From: Eurosta solidaginis
Lineage: Eukaryota > Arthropoda > Insecta > Diptera > Tephritidae
DNA length: 64,000 nt
Direction of reading: 5' to 3'
NCBI RefSeq assembly: GCF_040869045.1
Contig: NC_090322.1
Location: 269,478,662-269,542,661, forward strand
The notes under the pieces were generated by a model. It was given only the letters and a program-made list of their open reading frames with translations, did not search any database and was not told where the DNA came from. Made by a program: the position numbers and the translations under genes. Shown piece by piece: positions 1 through 11,222 of this stretch. Numbering within the stretch: the first letter of the stretch is position 1; the number at the start of each line of letters is the position of its first letter.

Positions 1-239
1 AAATCAGCCAAGACAATTTAGAATTTTTATGTTTAATGGTCGATTGTTGAAAGCATTTTTAAATCTGTTTATCTGAAAACGTTGAAAGAGAGATTGACAG
101 GTTCACTAAGGAATACTTGGAACAGTAAGGTCATGGACAAATCTGTTATAATAAAACCTTGATTGGCATTGCGGATTGGCCTTATACATTCATTAGGGGT
201 TTTGGAGAGAGACAGTTGAACCTTCATCATCATTAGTTG
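1..239. other. Unassigned intronic sequence
   Basis: AT-rich sequence with no open frame or recognisable element. By the splice evidence at 1876-1877 it lies in an intron (or upstream) of the LL5/PHLDB-like gene. Confidence 0.4.
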
Positions 240-480
240 GTGCTTAACCTCTTAGGCGATTTTAGTCTCTGCGTAATATGTCACGCCTGCTATCCTTGTT
301 TTGCGATAACTGACGTCAATTGGAAGCACCAAGGGAGATGAATTTATCGTCCATAAGTTCATTCCAACTCAGTGGAGGTGTCCCCCTTTCTTTTCTTCTA
401 ACATTATCTAGCCAGAGAAGCCTTCCAACTATTTTAATGTCTGCGTAGACGTTCATCATTAAACTTCTTTTCATAAACAC
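240..480 (-). mobile_element. RTE-like non-LTR retrotransposon, 3' fragment
   Basis: Read on the minus strand this resembles the C-terminal tail of the RTE-type polyprotein seen better at 63060-64000. It shares the stretch with 'tttgcgataac' and 'caattg..agcaccaag' with the copy at 17700-17800, so these two belong to the same diverged subfamily. It has no intact reading frame and is a dead fragment. Confidence 0.5.
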
Positions 481-1480
481 TGTTGGTTATAGAATAACTC
501 CAACCTAGCTTAATTGCTGCCTCGAGACCTAGCAACTCCGCCGCCCCTAAAAGCTAAGGTTCCACCTGGCGAGGGTTAGCTTACAGGCATGTGACGCTAA
601 AAGACAGTGTCCAGTTAGTATGCCCATTGTGAGCCTGAAGTCTGCCCTCTTCAGAGATATGAGTTACTTTTTTTTAGTCTAGTATCGTAGAATTCGCACA
701 TCATCTTAGAAATTTTGCAGCCCCGCGCTTCTGCCCACGCCTTTCCTGCTTGATGGATCATATGCAATTTCTGTCTTTTTTTGATTTCTCACAAATAGAT
801 TGGGACGTTTACCGTCGATTCATTGAGTTCTACACGCTCCTTTGCCAACACATCGGCCTTTTCGTTACATTCTCTCCCATTATGACCGGGAACCTAGTAC
901 AGATGTTTGGTCCGGTCTGAGCGAAGTTTTTTCAATACTTCTTTGCATTCCAGAACACTTCTTGGTGAAGTACTACGTGAGACTGTCGCCTTGATCGCCA
1001 CCTAACGATCAATATATATATGTATTGACGTGACTGCAGCGTCTTTTACAATTTCTGCTGCTTTCACGGCTATAATTTTCTCCTGAAAGACGCTGCAGTA
1101 ATCTGGAAGCCTTTAGGATCTACTAATTTCTGTATCGACACAGTCACGTCGCATAAGATGTTAATTCGGAACCATCGGTATACGCATGTATAGTATGTTC
1201 TGCCATTTCTGCACCCTAGCGCAAACCCTCCGGCGCAATTGTGGCACCCAGAACTCTTTCGAAGCTTAGGTAAGGGACCATATATACCGTTTGCCCGATA
1301 TTAGATGGCGCTATAGTGCTATGGCCACACGGCCTGCACTCAAGCTGCCCCGAGGCCTTAAGCCTTGTTACAGAGGCTAACGCGATATTTTTTACATATT
1401 CCTTAGGTCTGCGGCGGGATGTGTAGAATGGCATACAATATTGCTGTCGGGGTAGGTTTTAGAGCTTCCGGTATGCTAAT
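481..1480 (-). mobile_element. LOA/R1-type retrotransposon fragment: RT C-terminus and RNase H region
   Basis: On the minus strand, 1216-1434 encodes a 72-residue stretch (KNIALASVTRLKASGQLEC...) that matches, residue for residue over most of its length, the + strand copy at 47662-47904. Further along the minus strand (about 1190 down to 480) come the RNase H-like segment and the 3' end, which parallel 47880-48600 and 58350-58800. Known LOA-clade elements carry endonuclease, RT and RNase H in this order. Stops and frameshifts are frequent, so this is a relic. It lies upstream of the first visible LL5 exon, in the opposite orientation. Confidence 0.6.
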
Positions 1481-1877
1481 CATTTATAATCTGCATATCC
1501 CCTCTAGTTTTTTGATATACGCACTTTTTTGTGTGGCTGTCCACTTAACAAGGACCAGTTAGACTAAGTCCTTCAGTCATCATCAGATAAAGAAGTTCTC
1601 ATCATGGGCTTTTGGTTACGTTTTTGCATTGGTAGGGGTTATTTTACAAGGCAGATACCAACCACCCCGCTCAATACACGCACATTTTAATCGCAGCTTC
1701 AGACCGGCGTGCTTTATGGGGTATATCCTATGCCCTCAACCCTCGGCGCTTTGTGGCTCTAGTTGAAAATAGTATTGACGGTTAGGCGTGAATTAGGAAA
1801 ATAATTTATTTCACTTACCGCATTTTTAAATTTTGCCTTAGCATTTTGTTAACAACATTTTATTTTAAATTTTTTAG
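1481..1877 (+). other. Intron 3' end upstream of the FHA exon
   Basis: No coding frame. The segment ends in a T-rich tract and an AG at 1876-1877, a good 3' splice site for the exon starting at 1878. The upstream donor exon is outside the window or too short to recognise. Confidence 0.6.
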
Positions 1878-3970
1878 GTGACATGACCATTGGCTCGTCC
1901 TCCACTTGTAGCATTTCATTGAATGGTAGCGGGGTACGACCTACACATTGCACCATCTATCGTAGCGAAGAGAACGAGGTAACAATTGTACCCGAACAAG
2001 ATGCGCGTATACTCATCGACGGCACGAAGATCACTAACGAAATAAATCTAACACAGGGTGCCATGATCACAATTGGAAATTCGAATTATTTACGTTTCAA
2101 TAATCCCGCTGAAGCACAAATGATGCGTTCAGCCATGGGTTCAAATGAACGCATATCAATGCCACAAATAGACTTTACACAAGTGCCACAACGTGAATCC
2201 ACAAAAAGCCTTGATGACTCCAGTCATTGCAGTGCAGATGTACATCAATCTATAGCTATCGATGCTTACTATGACGAATATATTAGTCCAATGTCAATGT
2301 CAATGGGTAGAGGAGAGTCGTCCATGAAGAGCAGCAATAAATCGTTGTACAACAACGTCGCTCTAGCACCAATCGACATAAATGGACTGCATTGCCCGAA
2401 GGTTTTCACCGCAGATTTGGTCACCGTGAATATGCCAGCCAAGGATGTGTTGGGTCAAAAATATGCAAATTTTGCAAAGAATTTGGCTGAAAATCATCGT
2501 AGTGATAAGAATTCCTCACCAACACCAACACGAAATAATCAACTTAATAATAGTTTAAAGGGTGCGAATTTGCAAAATGTGTCGGGTAATTATGTTAATA
2601 TACCGAGCACATCGAATTTCATACAAAATACAAATACAACAAATGGCAGCATGGAATTCTTGGCGAAGGTGAATAACACAACATCGTCCGCGCGTACGAC
2701 CAGTGGTACCGTGAGTCATCATAACGTACCCGCTTATGATCGTTATCCTAAACCAGGCTCATATGGTGGACTACAAATTTATCCCATGAATGGTGTAAAT
2801 ACCGAAATTAATAGCAATTCAACAAACTCCTCACCAGTGCACCGCCCACAATACACAGAGAGCTCACCGAGTATACAACGCAGAAATCTCTCAAATTTAA
2901 GTAACTCAGAGAATGAGCGGCTTGAAGATATGTTAAAAATATGTACCGAATATTCGGATCGTCAAAATCAAAGTTGTGCGGCGTCGCTCACTTCCTCGCC
3001 TATAGTGCAAAATCGTATAAAAACAAATGGCTCACTGCCCCGTGACAAGAAATCGCCGTTCCATCATGAATTAACCAACTCACAGCAACAGCTGCAAAAC
3101 TCTTTCACTGGCAGTAGTAATAATCTCAGCAGCAGCAGCTACAACAGTACACATAACCCCTCAACCATATCCACCTCAATTGGTTATGAGAATGTGCGTG
3201 GTGTGGTTCCACAGAATCGCATTGAAATTGGTCAACAATCATCGCAAGGCCCAACCTCTCCACAGACCGGCTATGAAAATGTCGTAATTGGCAAATATGT
3301 ACCACAAAGCCCACGTACGAAAATTCGGACTACTTGCATGTCACCGAAAAAGGATCATTCTTTTAGTAGCGCATATTGTGCACAAGCACCCAGTGCCACG
3401 GTACCACCACCTATCGCGCCAAAACCTTTGGTAAAACAAAGTGAATATGAGCAGCTAATAAAAACATTTGAAGAGAAATTAAAATTGGAAATGCAGGCCA
3501 TCGAAGAGAGTAGTCGTTATCAACCATCTGCGGCTGGTTCTCTAAAAACTGCACCAGCCTCTGCTGAGTATTCGCCTACAAAGCGTCCGACTAAGAATAT
3601 TAATAATCTCACATTAAACTTGCGGGAGTCAAATTCACTGCAAAATTCACCTAAACTGCAAAAAAAACCAGCGCCAGCACCACGTTTGTTTTCTAAAACA
3701 GCTTTACTTAGTTTTAATAGCAGTGGCTCGGCTAAGTCTCTGCCTACCACAAACGATGTATTATGTAAGCCAACAACTTCTGCCTGCTATCCCGCTAGTA
3801 CGTGTGTTAAAGGAATCGAAGCAACTAAATCAGCAAAAGAGATTTCGTATGACGACTGCACTGATATTGAACAACTAAAGCAAAAGAGAAAGCAAATCTT
3901 ATTACGTCTGCAGGCGGTTAAGAATGAGATAAATGAGTTGCAGAAGCAAGAAACAGAGGAGCTAAGAGAG
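1878..3970 (+). CDS. LL5/PHLDB-family protein, FHA-domain exon (partial gene)
   Basis: This large internal exon encodes 697 residues. The first ~70 form the C-terminal two thirds of an FHA domain: 'TIGSSSTCSISLNGSG', 'HCTI', 'LTQGAMITIG' and 'LRFNNPAEA' match the FHA domain at the N-terminus of vertebrate PHLDB1/LL5 proteins, scaffolds that tie microtubule ends and PIP3 membranes to the cortex. A long Ser/Asn/Thr-rich disordered region follows, with Pro-rich patches (VPPPIAPKP), then a Lys/Glu/Leu coiled coil (about residues 650-697). The methionine at 1883 lies inside the FHA fold and is not the start: an AG acceptor at 1876-1877 precedes the exon, and 2 nt complete a split codon. I end the exon at 3970, before GTAAGA at 3971, because beyond it the frame soon runs into an RTE tail. 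The family assignment is firm; the role in this species is inferred. Confidence 0.88.
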
Positions 3971-4009
3971 GTAAGAAGTGAAATAAAGATAAAGAAAAAT
4001 AGATATACG

Positions 4010-5215
4010 ATAAAGCCTTACTTACTTACGTAATTGCCGCTTAACCGTTTAAACGGTTATGGCCGTCCAAGAACGCGCAAACGCCGCTTCTTTGTTGGAT
4101 TAACTGGCGCCAATTGGTCACACCAAAGGAATTTAAATGGTTTTAAATCTGATCATTCCAGCGGAGTGGGGGCCGACCTTTTCCTCTGATGCCATATTCG
4201 AGTTCCGGTGAGAATATTTTCTTGGCCGGATCATCATCTGTCACTCGCATAACATGGCGTAGCCAATATAGCCGTTGTATTTTAATTCGCTGAACTATGT
4301 TGGCGTCTGCATAAAGTTCGTACAGATCATCATTAAATCTTCTTCGGTACTCGCCGTCGCCGACGCGTAGAGGTTCACGAATCTTGAAAGAAATTTTCTC
4401 TCGAACATTGCCAGAGCCACTTCATCTGATATCGTCAGGGTACATGCTTTTGCACCCTGCAGGAGGACGGATAAGTTAAGTGACTTGTAGAGCATGATCT
4501 TCATTTGCCGAGAGAAGACTTTACTTTTCAATTGCCTTTTCAGTCCAAAACAGCATTTGTTGGCTAGAGTGATTATGCGCTGGATTCGCTGGTTTCCAAA
4601 TAAACGAAGTAGTTTAATATGGGGGAACATATGTATGTATATTTCATTCAATTGCGGATTCCGGATCATCATTTTCCCTGGGCGTTTCATCGCTCTCTCC
4701 ATTTAGGAGTACATAGAAGTGCTCCCTCCATAATCTAAGCCCCCAAATTCCAACCTTCGCTAAAACTCCATCGCCAAAAATATTTAGTACCGTATGGTTA
4801 CAAGAATACTTACTTTTAGATGGGAGTTAAGCGGTTATTCCGTAAATGTTACATATTTTCCTGCGCATTTGGTACTGCTTTAGATATTTTTGGCGATAGA
4901 GTTTTGCGTTAGAGAAGGTTGGAATTTGGGGACAGGTCGCCGTTTTTGTTTTTATAGGTGTTTTTCCTAGGCTTAAAACCTTCTGTCCGTCGCCGAATTT
5001 TTTGGTAAGGTTTTGTGGCTAGCAGCTCAAACTCCTCGCACTGCCGTCTTTCTGCCTATTATTTTCTTCCTGTAAAAGCGTTTCGCTTCCCATTTCAACT
5101 CGCGGTAGCGTTCACACACTCTTCTTGTTGCTTTCGCTTTTTGTTCTTTTCCGTGGTCGTCGCATTAAAACACAAACAAGTCAATACACCAAATAGTATA
5201 GGATGGGGCTAAGAT
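4010..5215 (-). mobile_element. RTE-like non-LTR retrotransposon fragment, interrupted by a MITE
   Basis: The element reads on the minus strand. Its 3' terminus is a TAAG-repeat tail (ttacttacttac at ~4018-4029) followed inward by the conserved 3' UTR motif seen at 53530 and 63065. The 135-residue frame at 4295-4702 contains 'LANKCCFGLKRQLKSKVFSR' and 'EVALAMFERKFL', the RT C-terminal region typical of the family. The part at 4940-5215 corresponds to 55800-56060 of another copy. Frames are broken. The 3' end lies only ~40 bp beyond the LL5 exon donor, so retention of this intron would end translation in the RTE tail (stop at 4031-4033). Confidence 0.75.
4741..4931. mobile_element. Palindromic MITE (foldback element) inside RTE
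   Basis: Arms of about 45-50 bp are inverted copies of one another: 4741-4785 begins CCCCAAATTCCAACCTTC and 4881-4931 ends GAAGGTTGGAATTTGGGG, with a few mismatches. The flanks match RTE sequence that is near-contiguous at about 55730-55780 (ccataatctaag ... tcgccgtttt), which supports insertion into an existing RTE copy. It encodes no protein; the family is not recognised. Confidence 0.75.
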
Positions 5216-6125
5216 TACATAAGCCACTAGATCAAACAGAGGCATGGTAGCCGAGTGATCAGAGGCGCTGACATTTAACAAAGCCTATTATATAGGCCCA
5301 TGTACCATATCAAAGAGAAGGCCATAAGGTTGACCCTTGCAGTTTGGCTTGCTGTACACCTACCACCGATATCGATCGTTGCGGCTTTTTTAGGAGTTTG
5401 CAGGCATAGCAGATGATTTTGGGAAAATTTTTAGTTTGGCATCTCTGATGTCGAACTAAAGCCTGCCCAGCTACTTGAGAACTGTACAGTTGGGACATTC
5501 GAGCTCATTAGCTTCATTTTAACTCTGGGCAATCGAATATTCGCCCGGGATCTCTTTGGAATTTCCGAAGCCAGGATGGTCTTTAACGGAAGGCCACCAT
5601 TTGTGCTGCTCGTTTAAGCAACACACTTCACTAAAAACTTTCTTAATAAGCCGCCCACGCATTTTAGCGCCTTACAGCCACGACAAACCTCTCAGTTAAA
5701 GGCGCGAATAAGAGTTTGTTCTCTATCAGGTGCTCGATGACCTTCAGTGATGGACTCCCCTCAATAGGATTCAACCTAGCTGGAGGCGAGCTTTACCGAT
5801 GTTGAAGCACAAGGTGAAAGACCCTTGTCTGCTTATTGAGCTCGCTCCACTTAGCTATGCATTCGTTTACTTCCTGCGAGCGATTCCGGTTCTTTTGTTT
5901 TTGATTACTCGTCAGAGAGTACATCGTATTTGTTTTTATTTTTCCTTTCCATATCTTGATCTCCCGACTACACTAAAACAAGTTGGAACGCCCCTACAGA
6001 GACCGCATGCCGAGGTTTAATCCACCTTGAAATTAGCATCTGTAGGTTAATTATCAGTAAATATTTTAATACCTAGGACAGAAATAGGGGACATTTTTTT
6101 CCAAATTTTTGAAGGAAAACTTGTT
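5216..6125. other. Gene-free intronic stretch
   Basis: Only short, weak frames on both strands, none with recognisable motifs. No repeat family identified from within this window. Confidence 0.4.
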
Positions 6126-6470
6126 GTGATGTTTTTGTAGCGATAAATACATTCGCCGAAGGCTTTGGGGATTGTTATCGATGTTGATGGCATTTTGCCG
6201 GATATAGATCCTGCACGTTCCGGTAACAAGCACTATAAAGGTGTAAGCCCGACCATCTCGGGAACGATTTAATATGATCTGATTGAACATTATAAGCCAT
6301 CCCGTCGCCCACCCCCTAGTTCATGAGGAACTTCGGGTCGCCAGAGCCCCGGCTGCTTAAGAAACAGAATTCGCCATTGGAAGGTGAGGTTGACAATTGG
6401 GTTGGAGAAGCTATAAACTGCGATGGGATTCCCTTCAAAGGGTTGCATTCTACTAGTACTGCAATATTGC
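6126..6470 (-). mobile_element. Dispersed ~400 bp retroposon, diverged copy
   Basis: The minus strand carries the order of landmarks seen in the fuller copies at 12705-13102 and 60431-60845: a TTGTAGCGATAA block (3' part), a CCGGATATAGATCC block, CCCGACCATCTCGGGAACG, and the 'gaggttgacaattgggtt' block. The 5' hairpin/pseudoknot part is missing. Confidence 0.7.
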
Positions 6471-6525
6471 CCAACTCTGCGAATATCTATACCCAAATGA
6501 GTACTAACATATATTTATATTCTAG

Positions 6526-6725
6526 CTGGATATGGAAAAGGCTCTAGTGACTGCCGAGGTAAACTCGATGGGCGATTCCGTGGGTGCATTGGAAACACAA
6601 CTAGAACTTTTGCAGAGCAAAATTCACCGGTTCGAGGCACAACGCAATGCCACGCGTGTTATGGAAGAGAATCAACAAGCAAAACTAAAGCAGTCAATTG
6701 AAATGAAACAAGATCAGATGAATAA
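6526..6725 (+). CDS. LL5/PHLDB-family protein, coiled-coil exon 'LDMEKALV'
   Basis: The exon starts after TCTAG (6521-6525) in phase 0, continuing the coiled coil of the previous exon (EELRE then LDMEKALVTAE). It encodes 66 residues plus 2 nt: a heptad-rich segment with LETQLELLQSKIHRF. I end it at 6725, before GT at 6726 (GTAGTT, a weak donor), because the remaining 'aa' plus 'a' at 6786 gives Lys and keeps the frame open; reading on meets TAG at 6727. The following intron is 60 bp, normal for flies. Confidence 0.8.
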
Positions 6726-6785
6726 GTAGTTACTTTAAAATATTAATTTAACCACAAATTAAAAATTTGCTTCTATCGATTACAG

Positions 6786-7696
6786 ATTAAAATCAATGCT
6801 GCAGCTGAAACCAAATGATGACTGCCTTAAAGAGGAGCTCCGTAATGTCAGCGAATCATTGGAAAATGACCGGAAAACATTTGAGGATTTAGAGTTCCAA
6901 TATTTGGAAGAAGAATCAGAATGGCATGCCTATCGTGATGAGCTGCACAATGAGGAAACTAGTTTAAAAACAAAAATAAAAGAGAAGCGTATTGAATTAC
7001 AACATTTGGAGCGACAAGATATGGGCAATACATCGGCGTATGCTAAAACATTAAAATTCAAATTAATCAATGCATGCAGTACACTCAAAATAGAGCAAGA
7101 ACTTTTGAAACAGGTAGAGAATAATATTTGCGATATAACCGGTGATTTGAAAGTGAATTCATCAGAAGAAGATCTGAGTACCAGAACATCGTCCTCAGCT
7201 TCACCAAAATCGCAGAGTAATCTTGCAGTAGGCGTTATGTCTCAATCGCTTTTCGGTTCAGCTGAATTACTTTGTCCCAAACATACAAATGAGGATATGA
7301 TGTCAAAGAGTGTCAATGAGAATATGTTCTTCAATAATAAAATTGAATTACCCACCCAAGCGCCTGTCACAAGTACGCCCAAACGTAAACAGCTGTATGT
7401 AGTCGATATAAATGATGCTGATGTTGCTTTAAATGAAGCTCATAGCCTACTTGACAAATGTGACACTGCGATTGATGAAAACCGACATGCAGAAAAGGTC
7501 AATTTCAATCTTACACTTGGCAATGATGATTTCGAAGTGAATCCATTGGAACGTCGTGTACCATCACAGGATGATATTGATCGCATTTGTAAAGTGACAA
7601 GCAATGCACCCATATCAACAAAAGGTGCCAGCACAAGAATATTTGATAGTATCAAAGAAATTGAAAGAAATCGTCAATTGTTATTGGCACAGCAAG
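6786..7696 (+). CDS. LL5/PHLDB-family protein, central coiled-coil exon
   Basis: After TTACAG (6780-6785) this exon encodes ~303 residues. The start contains 'FEDLEFQYLEEESEW', close to the diagnostic 'DLEFQ.LE.ES' segment of vertebrate PHLDB proteins, inside a long coiled coil (LKTKIKEKRIELQHLERQ). A Ser-rich linker follows (STRTSSSASPKSQSN), then an acidic, disordered region and a final short helix (FDSIKEIERNRQLLLAQQ). The donor is GTGAAC at 7697; the exon ends with one base (G) of a split Gly codon. Retaining the 79 bp intron would add only a short tail before a stop at 7711-7713. Confidence 0.85.
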
Positions 7697-7775
7697 GTGA
7701 ACTCCATACATAAGTTTAATTTGTTTATAAAGTGCAGTTTTGAATATGAAACTTGTTTTCTCATTTGCATTTAAG

Positions 7776-7884
7776 GTCATCACGTGATTGAACATGAACG
7801 TCAGAAAATAATTGATTTAAAAAAGAAATGTCACGATGAAGCACGCGCTCAATATCTACAAAAACTAAGTAACGATGAAAGCGA
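7776..7884 (+). CDS. LL5/PHLDB-family protein, short exon 'VIEHERQKIIDLKKK'
   Basis: This 109 bp exon lies between TTTAAG (acceptor AG 7774-7775) and GTAAGTAT at 7885, a near-perfect donor. It completes the Gly codon from 7696 and reads HHVIEHERQKIIDLKKKC..DEARAQYLQKL, like the conserved 'ERQKILDLKKK...EARAQ' stretch after the long coiled coil of PHLDB proteins. It ends with 'ga' of a split codon. The next acceptor with matching phase is at 45083, 37.2 kb away, where the exon's first base C gives Asp. Confidence 0.85.
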
Positions 7885-7906
7885 GTAAGTATCTTTCAAT
7901 TTAAAG

Positions 7907-8811
7907 CTTAAACTATGTAGAAATTGGCCGGGACATCCCGTTTTTTCACAAATTTTGAAGTGTCCCGCCGGGAAATGCTATGTCCCGGAATTTTCACAAT
8001 ATCAACATTAATAAATTATAATCTGATACGAAATATGGCCATATTTGCGGCTTCGGTTGTATTCAGCTCATTAGCGTATTGCTTGCAACTCTGTAAAGAA
8101 AAAAATTCATCCCTACTGTGGTTCTGAATATTGCCAATGTTTGACATTTCGCACACCCAAATATAAATTTTGGCATTGGGAAGTGTTATGTTTTAAAATA
8201 ACGTTTGAAAAATGAATCCATAAAATATTGAATTCGCATGAAACACATTAAACGTGTTAATTGTTAGCCCGTTTCATAAAAATATTTGTTATAAATAAGT
8301 GACTTTAAAAAATTTGCAAACGTTTTACAAGACGGTTCACCACCTAATTTTTATCAAAAATTATCAAAGGTGGTATCAAAAAACGCGTCTCGATCTCCGT
8401 TTTTAGAATCCGAAAGCGAAAATTTAAATTTTTTATTTCTATCAAAAGATATAAGCAAAAAATCGGCTAAACTTTTCATGTGGTTGTTGTTTTTTTTTTG
8501 TATATTTCGGACCCTCGGGGTCATTTTACGGTTTTTTGTAGATAACATTGGACAGAAATAAATTTTTTTTCGAGACGCATTTTTTGATACTACCTTTGAT
8601 AAATTTTTATTAAAATTAGGTGGTGCACCGTCTTGTAAAACGTTACCAAAAGTTTAATTCCATCTAAAAATTATTTCGCCGAATGAGCAACCCATACCTT
8701 ATATAGGTGTTTTTTATTTTTCAAATGTCCCGGGAATTTGGCTAAAATTTGAGGTTTGTCCCGGGAACTCGAAATAAAAATCTGGCAACCCTAACTTCTA
8801 CATAGTTTAAA
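7907..8811. mobile_element. DNA transposon/MITE with short TIRs, hosting a nested foldback MITE
   Basis: TTAAACTATGTAGAA at 7907-7921 is the exact inverse of TTCTACATAGTTTAA at 8797-8811. Just inside, both ends carry GTCCCG-rich sequence (7930-7990 and 8727-8770). No transposase frame. A palindromic element (about 8319-8646) sits in the middle. Confidence 0.7.
8319..8646. mobile_element. Foldback MITE with ~90 bp arms
   Basis: The left arm (AACGTTTTACAAGACGG...CACCACCTAATTTTTATC...GATACCACC region) and the right arm (GATACTACCTTTGATAAA...AGGTGGTGCACCGTCTTGTAAAACGTT) are inverted copies with few differences. The ~150 bp centre is AT-rich and noncoding. It is nested inside the 7907-8811 element. 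Confidence 0.75.
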
Positions 8812-8995
8812 CGGTTGAACTCTGGCTTGCAGGATCTGTATGTAGTGATTTTGAAGATATTTTAGGATCCTCAAGTTTCTTGAAGTTTAAGAGATTGTCC
8901 AGCATTTATTTTCTGCCCTTATGATGTTCTGACATCATAAAAAGACATCCCGTGGCAGTTTTAAACACCGTGTTTTAACAGGCCTGCAACTTTCT

Positions 8996-9205
8996 TCACT
9001 TTATTTGTCTTAAGCTCGACGACCGAATCGGAGAAGCGTAGAACATGCTGCCAGCAAGGTACTTCAAGATTTGTTTACGGATCAAAACTGTGGGTATAAT
9101 TGCGGCTGCATTCTCATTAAAATGCAGGTCACTGTGGAACGTCACGCATAGTATTTTCTTGTTCCGGTAAGTTGGCAGCGTATTGCCATCAACGTAGATG
9201 TCCAA
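8996..9205 (-). mobile_element. Jockey/I-like reverse transcriptase fragment
   Basis: A 69-residue minus-strand frame includes 'GNTLPTYRNKKILCVTFHS', 'AAAIIPTVLIRKQILKYLAGS': the segment after the RT thumb in insect jockey-like elements (NTLPT..NPKILGVTFD ... KVLKSLAGS). It is cut off on both sides. Confidence 0.6.
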
Positions 9206-9587
9206 TATTTCCTACATTTGGAAGAGCCAGAACCTGTGCTCACCACCGGGAGGTAGCCCCTTCTTTCATTTTTCTTGGTTTGGATATTGCGTTTTTAAAT
9301 TGGACCGATATTTTCCGACACTTCAAACAGTGTACGGTACCTATTGAGACTAGGCAATTGGTATTAGTTATCACGAAACAAGGATAACTGAAACAAGGAT
9401 GCCAGAATTGCTTAGGTGGAGCTATACAGGGTGTTTTGCTGCGATTCTTTAAGAATTTAACATTATTTTCTGTGGCTAATGCAAGAGGTCTAAAAATTCG
9501 GATCTATCCCGCATACCCTAGAAATTGCAGTTATAATCTATACCTTTGGATGTTAATCAATACGAAACCAATTTTTTAAAAAACAAT
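9206..9587. other. Gene-free intronic stretch
   Basis: No supported frame, RNA gene or repeat recognised. Confidence 0.4.
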
Positions 9588-9692
9588 GTTGTTGTAGCGA
9601 TAAGGACACAACCCGATGGTTTTGGGAGTGTTATCGATGTTGATGGTCCTTTGTTATTACCCCGACCAATCTGGGGAACGATTACTGATGAC
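9588..9692 (-). mobile_element. Dispersed ~400 bp retroposon, 3' fragment
   Basis: The minus strand retains TTGTTGTAGCGATAAGGACA, the hairpin block, GTTATCGATGTTGATGGTCC and the CCCGACCA..TGGGGAACGATT block of the family, with an internal deletion. Confidence 0.65.
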
Positions 9693-10677
9693 AACATTTA
9701 ACCCTCTAGATTTTTTAAGTCGGGCTTATGTTATACACCCGTTTCCTATTTTCTTTTATTTGTATGGTTAATATTAATCTTAACATACAAAAAAAAAACA
9801 AGTTTGGCCTTTTCCACCTTTTTAGTAAACAAAGTTATGGGCATGTATAGTGGACGACGACGACGCATTCTGCATTTTTCTCAATTAAAGCAATGCACAT
9901 GTAATTCTGTATCTAAATTGTAAATTGGTGTACTTGTTGCTCCAATGTATGTACTTTAGGTTGGTCCGTAAAAATGAAATTAATGAAACATTTCAGCTAC
10001 ATTTCACCAAAGATAAAACATATATTTTGTCACCGATGTTAGACCGTTACGGTGTGGCTGCGACGACCTTATGTCTGAACTTTGACCCCCATGTGAATGC
10101 CTAAATTTATCGATTTCGGTTATTGAAGACAAATAAATGTATTTTAATTGTTTAAGTCCCCAGCGAAATCTGACCATTCAACCCTTTGTGGCACGTCTCT
10201 GATTGGGATCAAAACTTGTGTATCATATTTTTTTTACCTCGGTATCACCGTTGAAGGGGTGAGACGTAAAAAAAGCTTTTATTTAATTTTTTTATAAACC
10301 CATATATGTAAGTAGTATATAAACGAATAGAGTGAACGGCGCACGTAAATTTATGGAAGGAGGTTAATCCAAATTTTCTTTGTTAACTAATTGATGAGGC
10401 ACTCAATTGTTAGCGATGCCACACAATCCGACCTCACGAAAAGGTCACATCGATATCGATTGAAATAACTAAATGGTTTGGTTTCCTTGTAATTTCGTAT
10501 ATAAGTTAGTTTTTGAGTCAATGAGTTTAAGTTTCCGAAAAAGCATTAGATTAGGAAATATAGCACAATTAAGAGTCGCATCGCGGAATTTTGCATCTCG
10601 CATCAACAAGGAACAATTATTTTGTCTTCATTTCGATAGGGTATTATAGAAAAATTATTTTCTCATCATATTGGTAT
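9693..10677. other. Gene-free intronic stretch
   Basis: AT-rich noncoding DNA. No open frame of interest and no repeat partner noticed elsewhere in the window. Confidence 0.4.
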
Positions 10678-11222
10678 TGTAACGAATTTAGGGAATTCCG
10701 TTTATTTGAAACCTTCTGCAAACGTTCGAATCGCTAAATTGTCGAATACTCCAATATTCAGTAATGCAAAAAGGTCTTTATTATACTACTTTGAGGGTAC
10801 TTTACAGTACTTCACAATAACACTTATACTTCACAACTAATTGCGTGTTTAAATCAAACTGATTACTGATTCCTCAGCTTGCGCTGCTTTTATACTCTCA
10901 GTTTTCTCGTTCATCCATTTCTCCTAAGGTCTAGTCATTTCGCGAATCTGTATTCCAGAACAATTGTATCCCTTGCTTGGTTATTAGCTATATACATGTA
11001 AACCTGTTTGTAGTTTATGTCTCTCTTATAACCATATGCGGGTGTATGCGTGAGTACTACTTCGGCTGATGATTACATGTGTTTGCGAGTATCTCTTCGT
11101 TGCCTTGTATGTACATATGTATGTGTGTAAATGATGATTGACTTGTTTACGTACAAACGAGTGGCTGCTTAGTATCAGCTTAGTGATACTAGTATCGGTT
11201 AGTGATGCTAATATTCGTCACA
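10678..11222 (-). mobile_element. Solo LTR of a Ty3/gypsy-like retrotransposon (copy A)
   Basis: 545 bp with TG...CA ends (TGTAACGAATTTAG ... ATATTCGTCACA as read on the + strand, i.e. the LTR is on the minus strand). It is flanked by a perfect 4 bp target-site duplication GTAT (10674-10677 and 11223-11226). Inside, on the minus strand, are the TATAAAAGCAGCGCAAGCTGA promoter core and the AATAAAGACC poly(A)-type signal, shared with copies at 52144 and 62407 (TTTATACTCTC and GGTCTTTATTATAC here). No internal gag-pol, so LTR-LTR recombination is likely. Confidence 0.9.

Larger units (their letters stand above)
3971..6525 (+). other. LL5-like gene intron with TE insertions
   Basis: The donor is GTAAGA at 3971 and the acceptor is TCTAG at 6521-6525; both flanking exons are phase 0. 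Inside are an RTE fragment (about 4010-5215) split by a palindromic MITE (4741-4931) and a dispersed-repeat fragment (about 6126-6470). For 5216-6100 I see no gene or recognisable element. Confidence 0.75.

Noticed and set aside
5310..5498. 62-codon minus frame with a few Cys residues
   Set aside because: Considered as a retroelement zinc knuckle, but the Cys/His spacing does not fit CCHC.
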